A DNA stretch of 64,000 nt from Rubinisphaera italica (GCF_007859715.1 NZ_SJPG01000001.1:5276001-5340000); one strand, 5' to 3'. Shown: positions 36,856 to 46,691, numbered from the stretch's first letter. Numbers and translations are program-made. Notes: generated by a model from the sequence alone, not told the origin.

Positions 36856-37012
36856 TTGACCCGACGCGTCAGCGAGGGGACGGCGTTCAAGCTATAATTC
36901 GTTTGAACTTAAATCCACATAGAGTTTATGTCTTCTCATGCAAGATATCGTCAACGCAGAGAGAGCGTCATCAACCATCAACGCGTGCCCCTCGCTGACG
37001 CTTCGGTTTAAG
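36856..37012. repeat. Repeat family C, copy 2, with an enlarged centre
   Basis: TTGACCCGACGCGTCAGCGAGG at the left and CCTCGCTGACGCTTCGGTTTAAG at the right match the ends of copy 1. The centre is about 80 bases longer than in copy 1. Confidence 0.75.
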
Positions 37013-37166
37013 AAAAGATAGATAAATCCATTCAAACGGGCAGTGCCCGATGAAAGATCCTGCAAAATGTTGCGTCAACTTGCACTCGATGATGCGTAAA
37101 AGTTGCAAGGAATCTGATTAATCAGACTCATCTACCGGAGAAGGTCTGGTCTGGAATATAGTACAA

Positions 37167-37316
37167 CCGTCTCGGCAAATTAGGTCGACTTTTCCGTTTA
37201 TGCGGAGAAACCTTGCCTGCGGTGTCGACCTGAACGATTACTGTAATCAGTCAAACTTTTTGGGCATCTTCAGGGCTTTCATCGACCGATGTAAGCAGTA
37301 CATCTTGCCGAGACGG
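37167..37316 (+). ncRNA. Candidate structured RNA in the 5' leader of the 37385 gene
   Basis: CCGTCTCGGCAA (37167-37178) pairs exactly with 37305-37316 and encloses a set of hairpins. The first is AGGTCGAC/GTCGACCT (37182-37189 with 37224-37231), containing a 7-bp inner hairpin (37190-37196 with 37203-37209). The second is GATTA/TAATC (37236-37248). The third is GATGTA/TACATC (37288-37304), stacked directly on the outer stem. A closed outer stem with three inner arms is how many riboswitches and small RNAs look. It ends 68 bases before the ATG at 37385. No known riboswitch motif was recognised. The fold was read by eye and has no covariation support. Confidence 0.5.
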
Positions 37317-37384
37317 AATGTCTCCTGTTCCGCTGTCTGCTCGCCACTCATTCATTATCCACAGTTGAGAGAAATCATTCGACG

Positions 37385-38776
37385 ATGATCAGTAAGCATC
37401 TCGCCTGTTGCACGTATTTGGCCGTTTTTGTTTCGGCAAATTTGACTTTTGGGCAATTCAAAGAGCCTAACTACGCACCTGCTCAGCAGGGTGTGATTCA
37501 GTCTCCGCGTATTATTCCGAAAACAACACATTCCAGCAATCAGGAATTGTTGAAACTCGTTGACGAAGCGATTGAAGTTTCGAGCAGACGCTACCTGATT
37601 GCCAACGAGCATTCTCCCTGGCAAATTTATCACGGAATGAATGCGTATCGTCACGATTTTCTGGTCGACTACAACGGCACCCTTGTTCCTGCATCTGACT
37701 GGTTGTCGCAAACCAATCCTCAGTTTCGCGGGCTGCCCTGGTTTGAAAAAACAGTGCATGGCGGACGGGCTCATCGGTTCACAAAGCCTTATCACTTCGA
37801 AGGACACCCGAATCAATCCCTCGCATTGATGGTGATGTGCAACTTCCCCTACGAACACACATTTATGACAGACGATGGTCCGATCACGATTCAGAACATC
37901 ATCGATAATGCAAAAGCGGATTTGAATCCTCGCGAAGAATTGACATGGACACTCTGGTTCCTGACTCACTATCTCGATGAAGACGACACTTGGATGACCC
38001 GTCGCGGAGAAACATGGAATCTGGAGAAACTGGTTCAGAATCAAATCAATACCCAGGTTACCGAAGCAGCTTGCGGCGGAACTCACAATCTGTATGCACT
38101 TTCTGCTGCCCGAAACAATCACGTCCGCAATGGTGGTGAAATTCGTGGAGTCTGGCTGCAAGCCGATCAGAAGATCAAACGCTACCTCGTCGCTGCAAAA
38201 TCGCTGCAACGACCAGACGGTTCCTTCCCCACTAATTACTTCCGAGGCTATGGCTATCCGAAATCCTTCAGCGAACAGGTTGCATCGAGCGGTCATATGA
38301 TGGAATGGATTGTGGTCGGAGCCGACCAGACTCAACTGGATGACAAATGGATTGAGCAGGGCATTCAGCATATCAGCGAGAAGTTGATCAAATATCGCGA
38401 TGAATCCGCTGAATGTGGCCCGCTGTATCATGCGGTCAGTGCACTGGTTTTGTACCGCGAACGTATGAATGGAGTTGCCTGGCCTCGACCAGAACAGGAG
38501 CCTTCCAGTATCAATCCGCTGCCTGCTGCTTCTACATTGACTAAAATTCAGGAGAGCCCAGCTGCCAGTGAACCTGCAACAATGTCTCCAGAACAGTCAC
38601 TCGAAGCCAAGCCACTGCCCGAACAAACGGCCAAGAAACCAATCGACGTGACCGAGCAGGCGATGGACGGCAAAATCTCAATCAGCATTGATGAGTCGGA
38701 TCTTTCCCGCAAACCGGTCGCAACCAAACCCGTTGAAATTTTGATCGCTCCGGAAGATGCTACGATCATCAAATAG
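37385..38776 (+). CDS. Secreted protein of unknown function
   Basis: The 463-residue protein has a signal peptide (MISKHLACCTYLAVFVSANLTFGQ). The main domain (about 50-360) is helical, with conserved-looking SPWQIYHGMNAYRHDFLV, HGGRAHRFTKPYHFEGHPNQSLALM, CGGTHNLYALSAARNN and RPDGSFPTNYFRGYG. The helix repeats with HxLxAL and GSF-x-x-xYF patterns recall (alpha/alpha)-barrel proteins such as terpene cyclase or glycosidase-like folds, but no catalytic signature is certain. A Pro/Ala/Glu-rich tail of about 100 residues follows. From memory this is a planctomycete protein family. It is preceded by the candidate structured RNA and followed by a terminator. Confidence 0.7.
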   Translation: MISKHLACCTYLAVFVSANLTFGQFKEPNYAPAQQGVIQSPRIIPKTTHSSNQELLKLVDEAIEVSSRRYLIANEHSPWQIYHGMNAYRHDFLVDYNGTLVPASDWLSQTNPQFRGLPWFEKTVHGGRAHRFTKPYHFEGHPNQSLALMVMCNFPYEHTFMTDDGPITIQNIIDNAKADLNPREELTWTLWFLTHYLDEDDTWMTRRGETWNLEKLVQNQINTQVTEAACGGTHNLYALSAARNNHVRNGGEIRGVWLQADQKIKRYLVAAKSLQRPDGSFPTNYFRGYGYPKSFSEQVASSGHMMEWIVVGADQTQLDDKWIEQGIQHISEKLIKYRDESAECGPLYHAVSALVLYRERMNGVAWPRPEQEPSSINPLPAASTLTKIQESPAASEPATMSPEQSLEAKPLPEQTAKKPIDVTEQAMDGKISISIDESDLSRKPVATKPVEILIAPEDATIIK

Positions 38777-38803
38777 TGGACACTCTGGAAATCTGATCTC
38801 GAG

Positions 38804-38849
38804 GAAATGATCCCAGCCTGCTACAGGTTTCGGGGTCATTTCTTTTTTT
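38804..38849 (+). terminator. Rho-independent terminator after the secreted protein gene
   Basis: GAAATGATCCC pairs with GGGGTCATTTC (one G-T pair) across a 17-base loop and is followed by TTTTTTT. Confidence 0.8.
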
Positions 38850-39073
38850 CTCAGGGGATTTGTCCGGCTTCCATGCATAAAAGTTCATTGAAATTAGTAT
38901 TTAAAGGCCTCTCAGAGTTGAAATGTTAATTTTGATACGTCCTAATGAACCTTCACCAGCATTACTCCGTTATCAGGAGTGTTAAAAATGCATTCGCTCA
39001 GGAGATGGAGTGTCCATTTCTAAGATATGAGCGGACACGTGGGTCAAGATTAATACATCAGAGAGGGTTTGAA

Positions 39074-39232
39074 ATGAAACAACTTTGCAAAATGGGCTTG
39101 GCTGTCCTGTTCGGCTGCACACTGACTTTAACCAGCATCGGATGCGATGGTGGTTCAGAACCAGCAGCAACACCACCAACAACTGATGGTGGCGGAGATG
39201 CTCCTGCTGAAGGCGGCTCAGAAGCTCCTTAG
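39074..39232 (+). CDS. Small lipoprotein, 52 residues
   Basis: The ATG at 39074 follows a GAGAGGG ribosome site and starts MKQLCKMGLAVLFGC. The lipobox TSIGC places the lipidated Cys near residue 24. The mature peptide is only about 29 residues, rich in Gly, Ala, Pro, Thr and Glu (GGSEPAATPPTTDGGG). A longer frame from 38945 exists, but the ribosome site and signal sequence favour 39074. Tiny low-complexity lipoproteins of this kind are frequent in planctomycetes, with no known function. Confidence 0.75.
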   Translation: MKQLCKMGLAVLFGCTLTLTSIGCDGGSEPAATPPTTDGGGDAPAEGGSEAP

Positions 39233-39268
39233 TTGAACCGTGGAACCTGTTCCACGCGAAACCAAATT

Positions 39269-39300
39269 AATAAGCCGCATGCGAAAGTATGCGGCTTATT
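39269..39300. terminator. Hairpin terminator between convergent genes
   Basis: AATAAGCCGCAT and ATGCGGCTTATT pair over 12 bp. T-rich ends on both strands suit termination of the small lipoprotein gene and of the PBP2 gene. Confidence 0.75.
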
Positions 39301-39316
39301 GACGTTTAGGGGTTTG

Positions 39317-41578
39317 TCATTTCGGCTCAACAAATCCAAGTTCCAGCAGGCTTTGGACCAGTTTTTTTGCCAGCGGTCCGGCATCGGCTCCGCCTGAGCC
39401 GCCGTGTTCCAGCATGATGACAAAGGCATATTGAGGCCGGTCTGCTGGGACGTAGCCGATAAACCAGGCGTGACTGTCGCGATTGCCTCCCGTTTGAGCT
39501 GTGCCGGTTTTGCCTGCGATGGCAATCTCTTTCAGATAAGCCGTTTTGTGAGCCGTCCCTTTTGGACTCGCGACCGCTTCTTTCATTCCCAATTGGATGG
39601 CTGTGATAGTCTCGGGAGAGATTGGAATTGGTTTGGACTTTACAGGGGGGATGATGTCGGGTTTCTCAGAGTTTTCGCCTCCTGAGGCGATCCGACTGAC
39701 TACACGAGGCGTGACCAGTTCACCACCATTTGCGATTAGGGCGGTCATCGTCAGCATCTGCAAGGGAGTTACGGTCAAATAACTCTGCCCGATCGCCAGC
39801 CCCAGATTGTCTCCCGGATACCACTGATACTTCCCCTCCGGCTGATTATCCCGAGGAGCAGGAACGTGTCCCGATTGCTCGAAGGGAAGGTCGACTCCGG
39901 TTGTGTTTCCGAATCCGAAACGATCGCACCAGGTGACCAGCGGTGCAGATCCCATGCGACGGGCAGCCGCAAAGAAGTAAACATTGCAGGACTGGGCGAT
40001 CGCGTCTGTCAGAGTGATGTCTTCATGTCCGATGCCATACGACTGAAATATCGCACAGCGATGACTGAACGGGTCATCCAGAAAACCTCGGCACTGAAAC
40101 GTCTCCTGGGGCACTCCGTCTGTTTCACAGAGGGCAACCGCCGTGACCGGTTTGAAGGTCGAACCGGGAGCCAGTAGAACCTGTGTCACCCGCGAGAGCA
40201 AAGGCGCCCGTTTATCGGAGTTGAGTTCCTGCCAATAATCAGAACTACCAATCGCCAGTTTCTGCAGGTCGGGACGCGGACTCGAAGCGGCTGCCAGCAG
40301 TTCTCCCGAATAGATATTCATCACCAGCACACAGCCACCCTGTGTTTGTTTGGCTGAGGGATCAACCAGGCCATCGGGTAAGGGAGGTATGAGGCTCGGT
40401 TCGGGAGAAATCAATTCATCAAGCATCTCTTCGGAAGCCAACTGCAGTTGACTATGCAGGGAGAGTACGAGATGTTTACCTGACTGACTCGATCTGATTT
40501 TTTCCGTTTTGATAAGATCGCCTGCCCGGGCCAGACTCACTTTCTGAGAGCCGGGAAGTCCGCGGAGGATTGAATTATAACTCCGTTCGACACCAAAGCG
40601 TCCCTGCCGATCCCCTGCCTGATAAGCAAGAGGGTCAGGACCTTCGAGTTCTGCACGTCGTTCGCGAATCTGATCTTCTCGCAGACTGCTACGTAAACCG
40701 ATAATGTGACTGGCCAGATTTCCTCGGGGATAAATGCGCGTCGTGCTTGGGGCAATGCGTACCCCGGGATATTCTGACGGATGCGATTCAATTTCTGCGA
40801 CCACAGACGTCGAAACGTTCTGTATGATCGGGTGATAATCGAGTTCTTCTCGGATCACAATGGGATCCGGACGACCGCGCGACGGCGGTTCGGTCAATTC
40901 GCTTTTGACGAGTTTCCAGACATCGTCCCATGAAGAAAACGAGCCGGAGCGTTCCTCCTGTTCTGCATCTTTCTTCTGCTTCTTTTCCAGCTGGTTACGG
41001 TCGACGACTTCGGCAATGCCTTCAACCTGCTTCTGGATTTTCTTCCGTGTTTTTTCAAACTCTTCGGGAGTAATGTTTCCAGCCAAGATCAGCTTCTGCC
41101 AGAGATTCTTACGTAACTCCAGAACTTGTTCTTCGGCTGCGTCGTCGGAGAGTTCTTTCAGTTCGAGCGAGCGTTTTTTCAGGGTTTTGACCTGACTTCG
41201 CAGCCAGCGGGGATCGGGAGGATCTTCGAGCCAGCGGTAATGGACCGAGACGTTGAAGCGTTCGTCATCGTAGGCGAGCAGTTGGCCATCACTGGAAAAA
41301 ATCCGGCCATCGACTGCCGGGATCGATTCTTCGCGAATGGTAATCGGATTCGCGTTTTCGAGAAAACTCTGCTGCCGGTAGGCTTTGAGCTGGGAGATGC
41401 GAATACCGATGACGCACAACCCAACAATAGCGATCCCAATCAATAACCACGTGCGTAATTCAACCTGCCGGTCCAGACTCCAGGCCGACTCGCGCTGCTC
41501 CGCAGCTGCGTCGATGACCTGCCATTGCGAGTGAGGTTGATTTCGCATCCCTGAGTTCTCAATATGCCAACAATCCAT
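39317..41578 (-). CDS. Penicillin-binding protein 2-like transpeptidase
   Basis: The 753-residue protein has a cytoplasmic N-terminus, one membrane helix (LRTWLLIGIAIVGLCVIGIRI, about 43-63), a dimerisation domain and a transpeptidase domain with all three motifs: STFK (APGSTFKPVTAVAL), SCN (IAQSCNVYFF) and KTG (IAGKTGTAQTGG). The PBP2-type VDGRIFSSDGQLLAYDDERF and GRFGVERSYNSILRG segments are present. It has a Lys/Glu-rich insertion (about 175-225; RKKIQKQVEGIAEVVDRNQLEKKQKKDAEQ-type). It is not the usual short enzyme. Some planctomycetes keep peptidoglycan genes, and this enzyme should cross-link peptidoglycan during elongation. An ATG at 41548 is an alternative start. Confidence 0.88.
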   Translation of the reverse strand: MDCWHIENSGMRNQPHSQWQVIDAAAEQRESAWSLDRQVELRTWLLIGIAIVGLCVIGIRISQLKAYRQQSFLENANPITIREESIPAVDGRIFSSDGQLLAYDDERFNVSVHYRWLEDPPDPRWLRSQVKTLKKRSLELKELSDDAAEEQVLELRKNLWQKLILAGNITPEEFEKTRKKIQKQVEGIAEVVDRNQLEKKQKKDAEQEERSGSFSSWDDVWKLVKSELTEPPSRGRPDPIVIREELDYHPIIQNVSTSVVAEIESHPSEYPGVRIAPSTTRIYPRGNLASHIIGLRSSLREDQIRERRAELEGPDPLAYQAGDRQGRFGVERSYNSILRGLPGSQKVSLARAGDLIKTEKIRSSQSGKHLVLSLHSQLQLASEEMLDELISPEPSLIPPLPDGLVDPSAKQTQGGCVLVMNIYSGELLAAASSPRPDLQKLAIGSSDYWQELNSDKRAPLLSRVTQVLLAPGSTFKPVTAVALCETDGVPQETFQCRGFLDDPFSHRCAIFQSYGIGHEDITLTDAIAQSCNVYFFAAARRMGSAPLVTWCDRFGFGNTTGVDLPFEQSGHVPAPRDNQPEGKYQWYPGDNLGLAIGQSYLTVTPLQMLTMTALIANGGELVTPRVVSRIASGGENSEKPDIIPPVKSKPIPISPETITAIQLGMKEAVASPKGTAHKTAYLKEIAIAGKTGTAQTGGNRDSHAWFIGYVPADRPQYAFVIMLEHGGSGGADAGPLAKKLVQSLLELGFVEPK

Positions 41579-41580
41579 TC

Positions 41581-41694
41581 AGGCGAGCCGAGTCAGTTAT
41601 GACTCGGGTTTTCTCACGATCCTTGTGCGCCTCATTGAAAATAGTACCTATGGTAAACCAAACCCACCCGAGCCATGACTGGCTCGGGTCGCCT
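41581..41694. repeat. Repeat family D, copy 4
   Basis: AGGCGAGCCGAGTCAGTTATG at the left and CATGACTGGCTCGGGTCGCCT at the right. The inner TTTTCTCACGATCCTTGTG is the reverse complement of the centre of copy 2 at 12999. Confidence 0.85.
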
Positions 41695-41702
41695 CTTTTT
41701 TC

Positions 41703-42926
41703 TTACCACTCGCGAGGTCGTACGCTTCCCTGGACTCGCAGCGGCAGTCCCATGATTCTCAGGAAGCCTTCGGCATCGTCCTGATTGTAGGTGCCGCCCC
41801 CTTCCATGCTGGCGATTTCATCGATGTACAGACTGTTCGAACTCTTCCAGCTCGCTACTCGGCAATTCCCTTTGTAGAAGGAGAGTTTTACTTCGCCGCT
41901 CACGGGTTTCTGTGCTTCTTTGATAAACGCCATCAGGGCATCCATCTTCGCACAATACCACATTCCATAATAGACCATCTCGGCCACTTCAGCCGACATC
42001 CGATCCCGCAGATGAGTCAGGTCGCGGTCGAGGGTCATCTGTTCCATAGCCAGATGAGCCGTGTAGAGAGCGGTCATTCCGGGAGCTTCGTAGACGCCGC
42101 GGCTCTTCATACCGACGTAGCGGTTCTCGATCAAATCGATCCGACCAACCCCATTACGGCCGGCAATTTCATTAAGTTCCGTCACCATTTCGAGTGGCGA
42201 TTTGCTGGCTCCATTGAGTGTGACAGGAATACCGGATTCAAAGCCGACCGTCACAAACTCTTCTTTATCAGGAGCATCCTGAGGAGAAACCGTCATGCCG
42301 AAATCGATAACCGTCACACCATCGACTTCCGGATCTTCCAGCTTGCCGGCTTCGTAGCTGATGTGCAGACAGTTTTCATCGGAACTGTAAGGCTTGGAAG
42401 AGGTCGCTTTGACGGGGATGTTTTTCTCTTCGCAGTAGGCGAGCATTTCCGTACGACCGGGGAAGGCATCGCGGAATTCTTTCATGCGCCAGGGGGCAAT
42501 AATTTTGACAGTCGGGTCAAGAGCCTCGGCTGCCAGCTGGAAACGACATTGATCGTTCCCTTTGCCAGTCGCCCCATGCACAAACGCAACCGCTCCCACT
42601 TCGCGAGCCCGTTGCAGACAAGCTTTGGAAATCAGCGGACGGGCAATCGAGGTTCCGAGCAAATAGATGCTTTCGTATTTGGCCTGCCACTGCAGAACCG
42701 GAAACGCAAAATCGCTGCAAAGTTCTTCCCGAACATCGGCAATTTCAGCAGAGGCGGCTCCGATATCCACAGCCTTCTGCATAATCGCCTTGCGATCTTC
42801 ACAAGGCTGTCCGAGGTCGACATACAGACAGTGAACTTCGTAACCCTTATCCTGCAACCAGCCGATCAGAACGGAGGTATCGAGTCCACCACTGTAGGCC
42901 AGAACGACTTTTTCTTTACTCATCAT
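41703..42926 (-). CDS. argG: Argininosuccinate synthase
   Basis: Starting at MMSKEKVVLAYSGGLDTSVLIGWL (42926; a further in-frame ATG at 42944 adds six residues) gives 407 residues, the usual length. The ATP P-loop AYSGGLDTS, HGATGKGNDQCRFQ, KIIAPWRM, NLHISYEAG-type substrate segment (here ENCLHISYEAGKLEDP) and RIDLIENRYVGMKSRGVYE are all present. It joins citrulline and aspartate with ATP in arginine synthesis. The upstream ankyrin gene and guaA lie on the same strand with gaps of 66 and 54 bases, so the three may be co-transcribed. Confidence 0.96.
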   Translation of the reverse strand: MMSKEKVVLAYSGGLDTSVLIGWLQDKGYEVHCLYVDLGQPCEDRKAIMQKAVDIGAASAEIADVREELCSDFAFPVLQWQAKYESIYLLGTSIARPLISKACLQRAREVGAVAFVHGATGKGNDQCRFQLAAEALDPTVKIIAPWRMKEFRDAFPGRTEMLAYCEEKNIPVKATSSKPYSSDENCLHISYEAGKLEDPEVDGVTVIDFGMTVSPQDAPDKEEFVTVGFESGIPVTLNGASKSPLEMVTELNEIAGRNGVGRIDLIENRYVGMKSRGVYEAPGMTALYTAHLAMEQMTLDRDLTHLRDRMSAEVAEMVYYGMWYCAKMDALMAFIKEAQKPVSGEVKLSFYKGNCRVASWKSSNSLYIDEIASMEGGGTYNQDDAEGFLRIMGLPLRVQGSVRPREW

Positions 42927-42992
42927 GTTTCTTTCGTAGAACAATTATCAGTTGATTATTTGATGTTAATGATTTGCCACCAGTTTAGCAGG

Positions 42993-43763
42993 TCATTCCG
43001 AATTCTCATCTTTACGATATTTCGCAAACAACTCCGGCCGTCGGACAGAATCGGCTCCATGTTTTTCGAAGATCTTTTGAATCTCTTCACGGTTGGCAGA
43101 TGCGTTGATCTGATCGATTGCCCGAAAACCATGATCATTCCGTTGTTCCGCATCGGCACCTGCTGTCAGGAGCAGATCGATCAGTGCCGTGTTTCCTAGA
43201 GCTACTGCAGACTGAAGCGGAGTCATTCCTCTAAATGCTTCGGAATTGACATCTGCACCGGCATCAATCAAGTCTTTTGCAACATCTAAAGCCAGGGATT
43301 GATTTCCTGTACGAGCAATTCTGTGAAGTGGTGTTTCCTTCTGGTTACCTGTGACATTCGGGTCAGCCCCGGCCTTTAACAGAAGTTTTACGATCTCAGC
43401 TTCGTCTGGAGAGGACAGAATAAATGTTGCATCATGGAGAGCAGTTGGATTAATTTTGTCTGACGAGTTTTTGATATTGGGATCCGCATTCCGGTCAAGT
43501 AAGAGCTTCACAGATTCCACTTTTTTAAACGTGACAGCCATGTGGAGCGGTGTGTGACCGTCAGCATCCAATTCATTGATATCGACTCCCATCTCCGCAA
43601 TTTCAGGAATTAAATGGGGAAAATGAACCGCTGCTCCATGGAGTCCCAGGGAACGAAGATACTTCCGGTGTTGCTGAATTTGATAGAAATAAACATTGAT
43701 GGCAATCACAATAATCACACCGACTGCGGCGATGGAATACAAATACCAGTCAAGCTTTTTCAT
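42993..43763 (-). CDS. Membrane-anchored ankyrin-repeat protein
   Basis: The 256-residue protein has one N-terminal helix (YLYSIAAVGVIIVIAINVYFY, about 6-26) and then about six ankyrin repeats with the usual DGHTPLHMAVTFKKVESVKLLLDRNADPN, ETPLHRIARTGN and GMTPLQSAVALGNTALIDLLLTAGADAEQRN pattern. Ankyrin repeats bind other proteins, and no target is visible. With a single N-terminal anchor the repeats may face either side. Its position between guaA and argG may only reflect gene packing. Confidence 0.88.
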   Translation of the reverse strand: MKKLDWYLYSIAAVGVIIVIAINVYFYQIQQHRKYLRSLGLHGAAVHFPHLIPEIAEMGVDINELDADGHTPLHMAVTFKKVESVKLLLDRNADPNIKNSSDKINPTALHDATFILSSPDEAEIVKLLLKAGADPNVTGNQKETPLHRIARTGNQSLALDVAKDLIDAGADVNSEAFRGMTPLQSAVALGNTALIDLLLTAGADAEQRNDHGFRAIDQINASANREEIQKIFEKHGADSVRRPELFAKYRKDENSE

Positions 43764-43817
43764 GGAATCGTTACCTGCACCTGCTGGCCACTGGGCTCTA
43801 GCCTCTGGCCACTCCCT

Positions 43818-45413
43818 CTATTCCCACTCAATCGTACTCGGCGGTTTCGAACTAATATCATAAACAACGCGATTGACGCCGCGGACGGAATTTGTGATTC
43901 GTGTAGAAATTGTCTGCAATAATTCGTGAGGCAGTTGTGCCCAGTCGGCTGTCATGAAGTCGTCTGTGGTGACGGCTCGGATGGCCAGCACATATTCGTA
44001 AGTTCGGCCATCGCCCATCACTCCGACGGTCTGAATCGGAAGTATGACCGCAAACGCCTGCTGAACTTTGCGATATAGACCGGCATTCCTGAGCTCTTCC
44101 AGCAGAATCGCGTCGGCTTCCCGAAGAATCTCAAGTCGATCCGGCAAGATTTCTCCCAGACATCTCACAGCCAGTCCCGGGCCGGGGAACGGGTGTCGCC
44201 AGACCAGTTGTTCGGGCAGGCCGAGTTCGAGCCCCATTTTGCGGACTTCATCCTTGAACAGATCCCGCAACGGCTCAATCAATTCGAAACCGAGTTCTTC
44301 GGGCAACCCGCCGACATTGTGATGAGATTTAATGGTCTCGGCTGGGCCATCCGCATTCGCTCCTGATTCGATCACATCCGGATACAAAGTTCCCTGTGCC
44401 AGAAACCGGGCATCATCAATCGACTCGGCTTCTTTGCGGAAAACATCGATAAAGACTTTGCCGATGATTTTGCGTTTCTTCTGGGGATCGCTTTCGCCTG
44501 CCAGTTGATCCAGAAACAGCTTGCTGGCATCGACGACATGCAGATCCGTTTTGAAGTGATCCTGAAACTGATTGCGGACCGAATCCGATTCTCCTTTTCT
44601 CAACAAACCATTATCGACGAAAATACAGGAGAGCTGAGAGCCGAGTGCCCGGTATAACAGAGCCGCGACGACTGAGGAATCGACACCGCCCGACAACCCA
44701 CAGATGACACGCGACTTGCCGACGCGTTCGCGAATCGAAGTAATTTCCCGGTCGATCAGCGAGGAAATTTTCCAGGTTCCTTGACAGCCGCATACTCGTC
44801 TCACAAAGTTGGCCAGTAATTGGCCGCCATGTTCGGTGTGGGTGACTTCCGGATGAAACTGCAGTCCGAAAGTCGGACGCTGCCGATGTTTGACCGCTGC
44901 ATAAGGACAAGAGGAAGTCGCTGCCAATGAGATAAATTGCTCGTTCAGTTGATTCACCTGATCGCCGTGACTCATCCAGACGGTCAGTTCTTCGGGAATT
45001 TTCGCAAAGAATTGATTCGGCTCATGTACGCGGCAGGTTGTACGACCAAACTCACGAGATGTTCCGGGTGTGACGTCGCTGCCGAGATATTTGCAGAGAA
45101 CCTGCATCCCGTAGCAAATGCCGAGCATGGGGATGTCGAGATCGAAAATCGCCGGATCGGGTTGTGGGGCTCCCTCGCCGTAAACACTGGCTGGTCCACC
45201 GGAAAGAATGATTCCTTTCGGATTGATTTCCTTGACCCGATCTGCAGATAAATCGTGGCGGACAATCTGACAGAACACATTCTGCTCACGGACACGGCGT
45301 GCAATCAGCTGAGCCGTTTGCGAGCCGAAGTCGAACACGAGCACAACTTCTTCGTTATTGGGAACGGTATCGAGTTTGACAGACTCGTTGGTGTGTGTCT
45401 CCGAAGCAGTCAT
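43818..45413 (-). CDS. guaA: GMP synthase (glutamine-hydrolysing)
   Basis: From [12 protein letters not shown] (45413) the protein has 531 residues; an ATG at 45467 would add 18. The class I glutamine amidotransferase domain shows [45 protein letters not shown] (catalytic Cys) and [10 protein letters not shown] (catalytic His). The synthetase half has [19 protein letters not shown] (ATP P-loop), the [12 protein letters not shown] segment and a C-terminal dimer domain with [17 protein letters not shown]. It converts XMP to GMP, following guaB in the pathway. Confidence 0.97.
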   Translation of the reverse strand: MTASETHTNESVKLDTVPNNEEVVLVFDFGSQTAQLIARRVREQNVFCQIVRHDLSADRVKEINPKGIILSGGPASVYGEGAPQPDPAIFDLDIPMLGICYGMQVLCKYLGSDVTPGTSREFGRTTCRVHEPNQFFAKIPEELTVWMSHGDQVNQLNEQFISLAATSSCPYAAVKHRQRPTFGLQFHPEVTHTEHGGQLLANFVRRVCGCQGTWKISSLIDREITSIRERVGKSRVICGLSGGVDSSVVAALLYRALGSQLSCIFVDNGLLRKGESDSVRNQFQDHFKTDLHVVDASKLFLDQLAGESDPQKKRKIIGKVFIDVFRKEAESIDDARFLAQGTLYPDVIESGANADGPAETIKSHHNVGGLPEELGFELIEPLRDLFKDEVRKMGLELGLPEQLVWRHPFPGPGLAVRCLGEILPDRLEILREADAILLEELRNAGLYRKVQQAFAVILPIQTVGVMGDGRTYEYVLAIRAVTTDDFMTADWAQLPHELLQTISTRITNSVRGVNRVVYDISSKPPSTIEWE

Positions 45414-45595
45414 AACACAGCATTCAAGGTTAGTGGTACTAAGTGGCGATTTGCCAAAGCGGTCCACACTGAAAACCAGTTACCATCTACTTGGACGCAG
45501 CAAATCGAATCCGATATGCTACCGAGCAATGAACTTCGGATCAATTCAAAGCCAGATCGGGGCGAGTTGATGTGTTATCTTTGAAGAATTTGAAC

Positions 45596-46154
45596 CGCCA
45601 AGACGCCAGGGGGAAGAGAGTCCTCAATAGAAAAGATGACTTTTAATGAACCACGATATTTATATCCGCAGTTCTGAATAAAATTTTAGACTACTATACC
45701 GCGTTCCAAACTAAAACCGGAGAAATTCAACAATTTGTAAGAACACTGGTTCGTGCCAGAGAGATAACGGAAAACAATCAAACCCGGGGTGGCGGGGGCG
45801 CTCTCGAAGAGAAGCCCCCGAATGATTAAACGTCCGGGGGCTTCCGCTGAAGCGGAGCGCCCCCGCCACCCCAGAAGACCTTTTCAGGATGTCTAAGGAA
45901 ATCCGGTTTCCAATTGGAACAGGGTTTAAGGCACGAAGACACTAAGAGATCCTTGATTCGAGAGAATCTGAGACAAATCAGCCGTATGTATTTGAGGGGG
46001 ATTTTGTTGCTGAACTCTTCGTGCCTTTGAGTCTTCGTGGTTTATAATTAAAAATAACTGTCAATAATGAAATCCGTGAATATCCGTGTCCATCCGTGGT
46101 TCAAGATTTATCAATGTATTCAATTTGAACCCTCTTTTCCTTGGCGTCTTGGCG
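45596..46154. repeat. Nested block of inverted repeats (families H, F and A)
   Basis: The 45468-46221 gap holds no gene. CGCCAAGACGCC (45596-45607) and its complement (46143-46154) form an outer pair (family H). Inside it lie family F ends at about 45700 and 45897-45928, which enclose a complete family A element (45788-45870). A further CACGAAGACACT / AGTCTTCGTGG pair lies at about 45932-46042. The order suggests one element inserted into another. Confidence 0.65.
45788..45870. repeat. Repeat family A, full copy, inverted
   Basis: GGTGGCGGGGGCGCTCTCGAAGAG leads and CTGAAGCGGAGCGCCCCCGCCACC closes, so the arms are in the opposite order to 13641-13723. It is flanked by family F ends. Confidence 0.85.
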
Positions 46155-46221
46155 TTTCAATTAATCAAGATCATACTTAGAGTGTGGTCCGTCCCTGCTC
46201 CATCAGAAATCGACAGTTCCT

Positions 46222-46683
46222 ATGATTTGCCCTTATTGCCGTCACGATGAAACGAAAGTGATCGACTCGCGCACGAATGCGGAATTTGCGATTCGTCGTC
46301 GTCGGGAATGTCTGGCGTGCAATCGTCGTTTTACGACCTTCGAGAAAATCGAAGAGTTGCCGATTAAAGTCATCAAAAAAGATGGCTCACGGGTTCCTTT
46401 CAACCGGGAGAAAATCCGCGAAGGTCTCGAAAAAGCCTGCTATAAACGTCCGGTCAGTGAGAACGACATCGAAACGCTGATCAGTCAGGTCGAAGCGGAA
46501 GTTTACGAAAACTTCGAACGCGAAATCCCCTCACGGATGATTGGCGAGCAGGTGATCGAGCATCTTCGCAAACTGGATCAGGTGGCGTTTGTTCGCTTTG
46601 CTTCGGTTTATCGGGAATTTAAAGACGTCAACGACTTCGTCGCAGAACTCGGCTCGATGCTGAAAGAACGGACGCAGAAGTAA
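46222..46683 (+). CDS. nrdR: Transcriptional repressor NrdR
   Basis: The 153-residue protein is a textbook NrdR: an N-terminal zinc ribbon (CPYC at 3-6 and CLAC near 31-34, [17 protein letters not shown]) and an ATP-cone domain (about 45-135; [24 protein letters not shown]). It binds NrdR boxes before ribonucleotide reductase genes and senses nucleotide pools. No reductase gene is in the window. It stands alone after the 750-base repeat-filled gap. Confidence 0.97.
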   Translation: MICPYCRHDETKVIDSRTNAEFAIRRRRECLACNRRFTTFEKIEELPIKVIKKDGSRVPFNREKIREGLEKACYKRPVSENDIETLISQVEAEVYENFEREIPSRMIGEQVIEHLRKLDQVAFVRFASVYREFKDVNDFVAELGSMLKERTQK

Positions 46684-46691
46684 AATTATTC

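Noticed and set aside
42012..43199. Long plus-strand open frame (395 codons) opposite argG and the ankyrin gene
   Set aside because: It is antisense to clear, conserved genes, its translation has no recognisable motif, and its length follows from codon use on the other strand.
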